Source of the DNA: Macrolepiota albuminosa
Taxonomy: Eukaryota > Basidiomycota > Agaricomycetes > Agaricales > Agaricaceae
DNA length: 64,000 nucleotides
Reading direction: 5' to 3'
Assembly (NCBI GenBank): GCA_027475525.1
Contig: JAMWFC010000053.1
Coordinates: forward strand, 1,697,019-1,761,018
Position 1 is the stretch's first letter; each line of letters opens with the position of its first letter. Positions 57,169 through 64,000 of this stretch are shown piece by piece. The notes beneath the pieces were generated by a model. That model was given only the letters and a program-made list of their open reading frames with translations. It was not told where the DNA came from and did no database searches. The position numbers and the translations under genes were made by a program.

Positions 57169-59470
57169 ATGTCTGCCCTCCTGCAACCGCCTGAACCAAT
57201 ATTTTCACCAAAGAAAAGACAAGTGGAACCGATATTTACAGCGGAAGAAAGATCTATCTTTGAACCATACAAGGAACTCTACCGCTCCTCAACTACTCCT
57301 CAAGCTCGGACTGCTATCTTGAAGGATAAAATCCTAACGGATATTTTCAACTACTGGGCCACTAAGGGGACAGAGCCAAAGACAGGGGAAGAGTGGGCAG
57401 AGAGAATCAAAGTAGGTACAGCAACTCATTGCAAAGAACTAGACATCATTTGCTTGAATAGAAGGTTGTCCAGTATATCAAGAATTGCTGGCGCCCTTAT
57501 TACCAGCATAAAGATCCAAAGGTGCTCCTGAAAACTTCACTGCGAGATGTTGTCCGGCAGACAATGGCAAAGGAGATAAACGAGGAGATCCAGAACTTGT
57601 TGAGGGGTAAGGATCACAACGCCTTGGGATTGGATGCATTTGCACAATATAATGTGGCTGTCAAAAATGTTATGCATCAACTCACACCGCAGGAGGAAAG
57701 TCGTTTACGGAAGATGGCGGCAGAATGGAGCGAAAAAGGAAATCTGCCAGAAATTCAGCGCAAGTTGGTACTGCTTCCGTCCCCCATCCGTCCTCTATTC
57801 GTTGTACATCTGTCCGCTTGATTCCGCTTTCTAATCGTTGTCTCTCCAGGAAGGCCTGAAAGCACGGTTTGAAGCGTGTGGACGATGCAGATGTGCTTTG
57901 ATTTAGAGAGATGGGCATGTTGAGTTGGACTGTTGTTGGTTGGTATGCAGATGAAGGCATGACTATTAGAATGTATGTGGTGCCATCATTCTTTAAACAA
58001 TTTTGACACCAATTATAATCATGACAATATGTCATACTTGACCCATGCTAACCGACCTACCTTTCAAGACTCCTTTCCTGACCTTGTTAGTGACCTCAAC
58101 AAGAAGATGATGGATTACATGTCTGCTCTTCTTGGTAGAGACATGCCGTCCAACATGCAATCACCCCATGATTTGACTCCTCCTATCCTTACACGCCATG
58201 ACCTCATCCTTGATCTGGATAGGGATGGATTCCCAATATTACCAGCAGATCCAGGACCAAATATATTTCAAACTTGGGCAGAATTGGAAATGCTTGTCCG
58301 GGACTATCTAAATACTCATTACAGTGAATCCTAGTTTTCTCCACCTTTGCTCATCATCTGATCACCCCATCAGAAATTGCGTCTGGTTACCGTTATGAAT
58401 CTGCTCCTTACAAGGCAGTGAGAACCAATGATCAGCAATTCATACATTCAAGGTATCTTCCAGAGGGTCTGATATTCCAAGATCCTCATAATCTTGGTCG
58501 GCCTGAGCTATTGCGTCTGCTGAACTTCTGGAGAGACCGTCAAGGACAGTATGGATCCGGTGATACCTTCCGCTGGACGGTTTATCTCAACTGTCACAAG
58601 CAGCCAGTAGCTGCCGAGTACGGCACCCGAGCTGATCGTGAAAAAAATGCGGCAGCAGCAGCAGCACGTAAGGCTACACGCAAAAATGGAGGGAAAAATC
58701 GGAAACAGAGGCCAACACCATCAGCGGTAGTCGATGGCAACAGTAGGACCATTGCTAATGATGGAGCCGCTGATGGCAGATCCGCTTTAGTCACCAGATC
58801 TGCGGTAGTCGATGGCAACAGTAGGACCATTGCTAATGATGGAGCCGCTGATGGCGGATCCGCTTTAGTCACCGGATCTGCAGCCAACTTGGAGTGGCAA
58901 TGGAGGCCTACACTTCCCCTGTCACCTAGCGTACCACACACACCACTGCCTGACTTACAGGAGGAACCTCCTGTCTTGCGCTCACCGCACACTCCCCAGC
59001 CTCAGCGCCACAACAGATCCACGGTTCACAACAAATCCCGACCAAATGTATCAGCTTCCGCTCACGACGAGTCCGCTCTCGACGAATCCGTTCATGACGG
59101 ATGTGTTGATGATACAGCAGTGGTAGATGCCACTACCATCCACCTCTTACAACAAAGAGGATGGAGCCATCCAGACCCTCCAATTAATGGCCCTAGTGAT
59201 GGTTCCCCTAGATATAGAGTGTCAAGAAGGGTGCTCGACATTCTTCAAGATGAGGACAATGACCAATTTGAAGGTGAGGGAAGGCCGGCATTACAAAACC
59301 AAAAGAAGTGCAAGGCATTGCCTAACCAATTGTCAACAAATTCCAAGCGACCCCGCAAGTCTCAAGCACAAATGTTACAGGAGGATGCAGCTCGATACAT
59401 TGATATGTCTACACCAGCAAAAAGGAGTAGCAGCCGCACTAAGGTCATTCGACCAGTCCGCCGTCATTGA
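57169..59470 (+). CDS. Conserved agaricomycete-type hypothetical gene, multi-exon
   Basis: The ATG at 57169 starts MSALLQPPEPIFSPKKRQ. The conserved-looking block EPIFTAEERSIFEPYKELYR and DIFNYWATKG follow. A first intron (gtaggt...aatag, 57409-57458) leads to KVVQYIKNCWRPYYQHKD and EESRLRKMAAEWSEKG. A second intron (donor after QRKL, acceptor ctccag, about 57850) joins EGLKARFEACGRC. Downstream exons hold FPDLVSDLNKKMMDYM, YLPEGLIFQDPHNLG and LLNFWRDRQ, a basic Ala/Lys stretch, two 26-residue repeats (VVDGNSRTIAND...), and a basic C-terminus. A TGA near 57902 may be a real defect. No catalytic motif is recognised. Confidence 0.6.
58724..58880 (+). repeat. 78-bp in-frame coding repeat
   Basis: gcggtagtcgatggcaac recurs with a 78-bp period (58724 and 58802), giving two 26-residue protein repeats that differ at two positions. 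Its length is a multiple of three and the copies have diverged, unlike the 77-bp artefacts, so it is taken as genuine. Confidence 0.8.
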
Positions 59471-59539
59471 TGTGGGGAAGGGGGGAATGTTATATTACAT
59501 TTTGTAAACTATAGGGTTACAAAAATGTACGAATGTGTG

Positions 59540-61546
59540 TCATAATGAAAAAAAAAATATGTGATTGTCCATCTTCACTTCTCTTCTGTTGCCTTCCGTC
59601 TCTCAGTAAGCCGACTGGATGATCGGGTCCGTTGCATCGGCGGCCGACTACTTCGGGAGTTGCTGCGAGCCCGTCCTCTTGGGCCAGGGAGAGGGTCCTC
59701 GGCAGGGACTGGGACGGAAGATGGTTGAGGGGGTGACGGAGATGTTCATGCGGGAGTCGTCCCTGAGGATGTTTGTTGAAGCGGGGACGGAGCGACGGTG
59801 AGAGCGGATAAGTCAGCGGCGTGATGGGATTGGTCAGTGGCAAGGGCAGAGGTGTCACCAGTGGGAACGGATATGTCAGCAGTGGCAGGGGATTGGTCAG
59901 CGATGGGGTCAGGAGTGGTTTCTTCCTCTTCAACGATGGGTCCAAGTCCACTGTGCCCTGTTGGATGCACTGCCACATCATCCTGAGCTGACGGACTGGA
60001 GGGACGGGTAGAGATGTGAAGTTGATTCTGCAAAGTGTCAACCACACCCCAAATATTGCGGATCTGCTCTTCCGTCTGACGGATACGTCCGGCGTGGTCT
60101 TCAAGTGTCTCACCCGCAAGAGAAACATTCGTTTGCAGGGTTTCTATGCGGCCACTGAGCGTGTCGACCTGAGTCTGGTAGCGATGGAAGAAGTCCTCAA
60201 TACGCGGTAACCAGCTCGCCTCAGCCGTGACAAACCTGTCCTGCACCTGCTCCCCAACATTCCGCAATGCTTCCTGGAACCCATTTTCCATCCTGTCCAA
60301 ACGGCTCTCCACCCCTGCCATTACACCAGCCACAATGTCCTCACTGTGGCTAGACTCCATTGCCCGCTCCTTGCCCTTTCCCTTGACCGGAAGAGGGTCC
60401 GCTGGGCGGTTGGAGGTCAACGGTTGGGATGGATGGACGGACGGTTTTGATGGTCCCGCGATTGGACTGGTTGGTTCATCTGCTAACTATTGGTTAGCTA
60501 TTTGAGCAGGAAAAGAGTTTCATACCATCATCACTCTCAATAATCGTCACTGACTTCTTTCTCAGTGATTTTTTCCCCTTTCCCTTGTTGCCGGGCTTGA
60601 TGGTTTTCTTGACAATCGTCAGGCTGCATGTTTGTTTGCGAATGAGCCGGCAGGGATCGCATGCGGTGCCGCCCTTTGTCCTGACACACTGTAGCCGCTT
60701 ACTTGCGCAATATTGGCAAGGGGGGTTGATGTGCTGACCCTCGCGACGAGGTGCTGTCCTCAGATACCTGCCCAACAGCATCCCTCCAGTAATTTCCCCC
60801 TTCGGTATTCTGCCCTCTTGTTCTTCCTCTTCCTCTTCCTCTTCATCCTTGTCCTCATCCTCGTCCTCCTGCTCCTTCTGTCGACGATAGGTACCAGGAG
60901 GAGGTTGACCAATATAGGTCATCTGTTTTGGCTTCTTGGGATTTGGCGACGGACCAGACAAATCTCCTGCCGCTGGAGGACTCGGTCGTTTTCTCTTCTT
61001 CGGAATCGGTGACGGACCAGACAAATCTCCTGCTGCTGGCCTATGACCTATCCGGTCTTCTGTCGTTTTCTCTTCTTCGGAATCGGTGACGGACCAGACA
61101 AATCTCCTGCTGCTGGCCTATGACCTATCCGGTCTTCTTGTGCTGGTGCCATCGACGGACTGGCCTCGGTCGACGGATCAGGTCGTTCTTCGCCCCCACT
61201 TGGTTCCTCTCCCCTTCCGCTCCTCTGGGTCCATTTCTTCGCAGCGTCCTTCAACCGCCTGGTCATATCCTCATCAGAAAGCTTGCTCTGGAGTAGCGGG
61301 ATAACTTCGTTGATGAAACTTCTCCTGGCATCAAGGAGGAGTTTCTTGTCATCCTTGACGTCTCTAACCTTGAACCACATGTCAATCTACAGGACAACTA
61401 TTAGTGCATGTCTATTAGGCAGGAGTGCTTGTATCTTACCAGGTCCTTCTGCTGTGCTTTGAGTTGTCGCAGGTCTCCTCTGAGAGCAAGGTATAATACT
61501 CGAACATCCGCGTCAACGACCCGTTGGTGGAGTTCTTCGTTAGACA
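59540..61546 (-). CDS. Zinc-cluster and coiled-coil gene convergent to 57169-59470
   Basis: Minus strand from the ATG at 61546: MSNEELHQRVVDADVRVLYL, an intron (gtaaga...tgtag, about 61390-61438), then WFKVRDVKDDKKLLLDARRS and LSDEDMTRRLKDAAKKW. Lys/Pro repeats (SGPSPIPKKRKR) and an acidic run follow, then a Zn2Cys6-like module CQYCASKRLQC, 8 residues, CDPCRLIRKQTC (C2C6C-8-C2C7C), a basic region, and after an intron near 60500 a coiled-coil domain (SRLDRMENGFQEALRNVGEQ; RIETLQTNVSLAGETLEDH). The break between the two N-terminal frames is the 77-bp duplication at 60985. A DNA- or chromatin-binding role is inferred only. Confidence 0.65.
60985..61138 (-). repeat. Exact 77-bp tandem duplication (zinc-cluster gene)
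   Basis: 60985-61061 equals 61062-61138. Removing one unit fuses the frames ending at 61048 and starting at 61024 into one, which supports an assembly origin. Confidence 0.92.
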
Positions 61547-61743
61547 TGGCGGATGGAGGATTAAAGAAACAGACGAGAACTTTACACGAAGCAAGTTCTG
61601 AAAATAGATATCATGTGACCCTGTTTAAGTTACAAAAGAAGTTTGATTTATTGCTTGACAAAACCTTACTTTGTTTATCTTACAGTTTAGTAAATAACAA
61701 TTAGCTAAGCAGGCCAAAAAAGGCAAACGTCTTAATGTTCATT

Positions 61744-61822
61744 GCACTAAGCAGGAGTCGAACCCACCTACTGCAACACACAATAAAGACCAATGGATAA
61801 TATTCCACTAGACCATCAATGC
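61744..61822 (-). other. tRNA-like sequence, unit 1
   Basis: 79 nt. Acceptor GCATTGA pairs with TTAGTGC (with G-T pairs). The A box GGTCTAGTGG and B box GGTTCGACTCC match tRNA promoters, and a 5-bp T stem closes TTCGACT. A possible anticodon stem TATTG/CAGTA has a loop TGTGTTG lacking T at position 33, so decoding is doubtful. It is either a decayed tRNA gene or the head of a SINE. Confidence 0.5.
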
Positions 61823-61958
61823 TTACTGTATACTGCTATAGTCTAAATAGATATCATGTCACTCTGTTTAAATTAGGACCTTACTTTGTTTATTATACTG
61901 TGTAGTAAATAACAATTAGCTAAGCAGGTCAAAAATTGCAAACGTTTTAATGTTCATT

Positions 61959-62037
61959 GCACCAAGCAGGAGTCGAACCCACCTACTGCAACACACAATG
62001 AAGACCAATGGATAATATTCCACTAGATTATCGATGC
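61959..62037 (-). other. tRNA-like sequence, unit 2
   Basis: 79 nt. Acceptor GCATCGA with TTGGTGC: relative to unit 1 one T-A pair has become C-G on both strands of the stem. The B box is identical to unit 1; the A box is slightly altered (atctagtgg). Confidence 0.5.
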
Positions 62038-62156
62038 TTACTGTACACTGCTATAGTCTAAATAGATATCATGTCACTATGTTTAAATTAGGACCTTACT
62101 TTGTTTATCATACTGTGTAGTAAATAACAATTAGCTAAAAACAGTGAGACGAAAAT

Positions 62157-62234
62157 GCACTAGTAGGAATCGAACCCGTCTACTGCAAGACATAATAAAG
62201 ACCAATGGATAATATTCCACTAGACCACCAATGC
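62157..62234 (-). other. tRNA-like sequence, unit 3
   Basis: 78 nt. Acceptor GCATTGG with CTAGTGC: relative to unit 1 the seventh pair A-T has become G-C. The T stem is one base short and weak, so this copy is more degraded. Confidence 0.45.
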
Positions 62235-62456
62235 TTACTTTACATTGCTATAATGTAAATAAACATCAGTCTATTCTTCTGTGTGTGGTCAAAAATATTT
62301 GAGTTCGATCTCAATACACTAGAGGGAGTCGAACCCACCTAATGCAAGATACAAGGAATACCAATGAGAAATATTCCACTGATACGACGCTGTACCAGCA
62401 GTCAGGGACACACCATGCACCAGAAGTCAAAATAAACATTTAAATATGGGCTGAAA

Positions 62457-62556
62457 NNNNNNNNNNNNNNNNNNNNNNNNNNNNNNNNNNNNNNNNNNNN
62501 NNNNNNNNNNNNNNNNNNNNNNNNNNNNNNNNNNNNNNNNNNNNNNNNNNNNNNNN
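62457..62556. other. Assembly gap (100 N)
   Basis: Exactly 100 undetermined bases, the conventional filler for a gap of unknown size. ORFs reading through it are meaningless. The right flank (62557-62625) is a block also found inverted at 53288-53355, so a repeat probably caused the gap. Confidence 0.99.
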
Positions 62557-64000
62557 CGCTGGACACGTATGGTATGGCACAAAGCGGGCTCCCGTACAAC
62601 GTATGACACGTACCGTTGTGATGTCTCTATGTGACAATGGAGGCCACACTGTGATAGTGGCCATTATAAAGAAGATAATGGAAAGTGGCCCTGACTGGTG
62701 ACCCTGGAGTGACTGTATGATATGTGAAATATCCAACACTCCTCCTCACAGACACTCCTCCTTGCATGGAATTGTGGCGCAGCTTAGTGTAGACCCAGTC
62801 ATGGGCAAAGGTATTGGAAGGTGGCATTTTATAGGGCTTTAGTGAAGATGTCAGCTGTGTTTTCTTTCGAGGGGACTCACCATAATGATAGTTTGTTTGA
62901 TTGTACATGTTCACAGAGGAGGTGGTACTTTATATCAATGTGTTTTACATGAGCGTGCAGAAGCGGGTCTTCAAACAGTGCTATGGCAGAATTGTTATCG
63001 CAGAATATGTTTGTCAAGTGCACCGTGAGGTCTAGTCCGATGTCATGTAGGAGTGCTTGTAACCATATGCCTTCCTGTGCACTCTCGTAATTCTGCTTCA
63101 CATGACAAAGCAGCTACTGTCTTTTGTTTCCTGACTGCCCATGACACCACCCCTGAGCTGAGGTCCCAGGCATAACCACCCACACTTCATCTTGTATCAA
63201 GGCAACTTGCCTAGTCTGAGTCTGTAAACCCAGTGAGCACCATTGGTTCCTTTCCCTCAAGATGAAGTTGGAGGTCCCTTATTCCTATTAGGTAGTGAAC
63301 AAGACAGATCACGGCATTCCAGTGTGGCATAGCATAGGAGTTGAGGTACTGCATCAGTTGTTGAATGCCAAAGGCAATGTCAGGGTGAGTTGAGATCGCG
63401 AGGTATAGGAGACATCCAACTAATTGGCAGTATGAGGTTTGCTCTAGAACATGTTGTTCTTCTGGAGGCAATGTGCACTGGTTGACCCATCAAAGCTTAG
63501 AGTTAGGATCTATAGGAAGAGACAGGGGAGTTGCCTTGCTCTGACCAAACTCTTTGATGATTTTGTCAATAAGTGCCTTTTGGGATAGTTTTATGACATG
63601 GTTCTGTCAAACCCACTCCATGGCTATGCTGACAACAAAACGTGGTAACCCTAAGTCAGATATAATCCATACCTTCCTCATCTGATTCTTGAAACACTCA
63701 TTTTCCACCTTGCTGCTTGTGATCAATAAGAAATTGTCAACATGTAGAGCAGCAACAACTGTTCCTTGGTCAGTGGCTCAAAAATAAATGCAAGATTTGC
63801 ATGTGAGTCTTTTGAATCCCCATCTAATCATCTTGTCATTCACAGTTGCGTTCCATATCCTTCCAGCTTGCTTCATCCCATAGAGTCCCCATACCAATTT
63901 CCATACCCAGTCTTTCTTCCCTTCCTCTTCAAAGCCATCACATTGCTTCATGTACTGTGTCTCTTCTTCTGGGAGAATGCCATAGAGAAAAGTGGTTTTG
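62557..64000 (-). mobile_element. Partial Ty1/copia element, second family
   Basis: Minus strand, running off the right end of the window. The 3' LTR appears to start at 62738 (TGTTGGATATTTC on the minus strand, after a gaggaggag purine tract) and runs into the gap. Upstream are RNase H and RT. It differs in sequence from the copia element at 32256-47859. Confidence 0.8.
62750..64000 (-). pseudogene. RT and RNase H of the second copia element
   Basis: RT blocks on the minus strand: LVWGLYGMKQAGRIWNATV, AALHVDNFLLI (HVDD expected, so D to N), VGCLLYLAISTHPDIAF and WNAVICLVHYLIG. RNase H: AQEGIWLQALLHDIGLDL, IFCDNNSAIALFEDPLLHA and KHIDIKYHLLCEHV. Stops (for example near 63784 and 63603) break the frame. 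The N-terminal part is outside the window. Confidence 0.85.

Larger units (their letters stand above)
61602..62392 (-). repeat. Tandem units of about 200-240 bp, each with a tRNA-like sequence
   Basis: Units start with aaatagatatcatgtcac at 61602, 61844 and about 62060; a fourth, degraded one ends near 62392. Each contains, on the minus strand, a tRNA-shaped 78-79-mer (61744-61822, 61959-62037, 62157-62234, and about 62322-62392). The rest of each unit is A/T-rich (ttactttgtttat, agtaaataacaattagctaa). Confidence 0.8.

Noticed and set aside
62402..62739. Minus-strand ORFs spanning the N run
   Set aside because: They read through 100 undetermined bases and are meaningless.

Overview
The window reads as a repeat-dense stretch of a filamentous basidiomycete genome, most likely Agaricomycetes. 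The grounds are host genes with many short introns (GT..AG, with TACTAAT- or CTGAC-type branch sites), a cytochrome P450 beside a 14-TM-type MFS transporter, and LTR retrotransposon families typical of mushroom-forming fungi. No species is named because nothing in the sequence fixes one. A run of 100 N at 62457-62556 marks a scaffold gap. Exact 77-bp adjacent duplications at eight unrelated places, plus one imperfect case, look like unmerged contig overlaps from a k=77 short-read assembly. Several apparent frameshifts are therefore probably assembly errors.

Layout. 1-1200: the 3' end of a chromovirus copy (antisense gene fragment and 3' LTR), interrupted by an LTR of another family (D). 1201-7247: a badly decayed Ty3/gypsy element (A) with a minisatellite and a solo LTR inside. 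7248-31150: a third Ty3/gypsy element (B) whose LTRs are separated by about 22 kb. Its pol is interrupted by a solo chromovirus LTR (12648-24171), and that LTR is itself interrupted by a full-length 10.8-kb chromovirus (copy 1, 13048-23830). A further solo LTR sits at 28236-28970. 31151-32255 and 47865-49095 are two halves of one MFS drug-transporter gene (minus strand). They are separated by a Ty1/copia element (32256-47859) whose 5' LTR was hit by a second full-length chromovirus (copy 2, 37007-47647). 49136-49882: a TIR element with a 9-bp target duplication, 41 bp upstream of the MFS start. 50131-52302: a multi-exon cytochrome P450, divergent from the MFS gene. 52303-57168: fragments, a GC-rich degenerate array and tRNA-like repeats. 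57169-61546: two convergent multi-exon genes of unknown function. 61602-62392: tandem units each carrying a tRNA-like sequence. 62557-64000: a second, partial Ty1/copia element (minus).

The most interesting theme is that three unrelated units (the chromovirus, element B and the 57-61.5 kb gene pair) each carry an intron-containing gene facing the main coding strand. Each such gene encodes a zinc-cluster-like cysteine motif together with a helical, coiled-coil-like segment. In the two retroelements it lies between integrase and the 3' LTR, in antisense. The chromovirus also appears to use a Tf1-like self-priming signal (13 nt of perfect complementarity between the PBS and the predicted RNA 5' end), has a C-terminal chromodomain, and in copy 1 encodes two retropepsin domains in tandem. 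Catalytic acidic residues of several RT and integrase domains are lost by what look like CpG to CpA transitions, so methylation-type decay is the likely silencing route.
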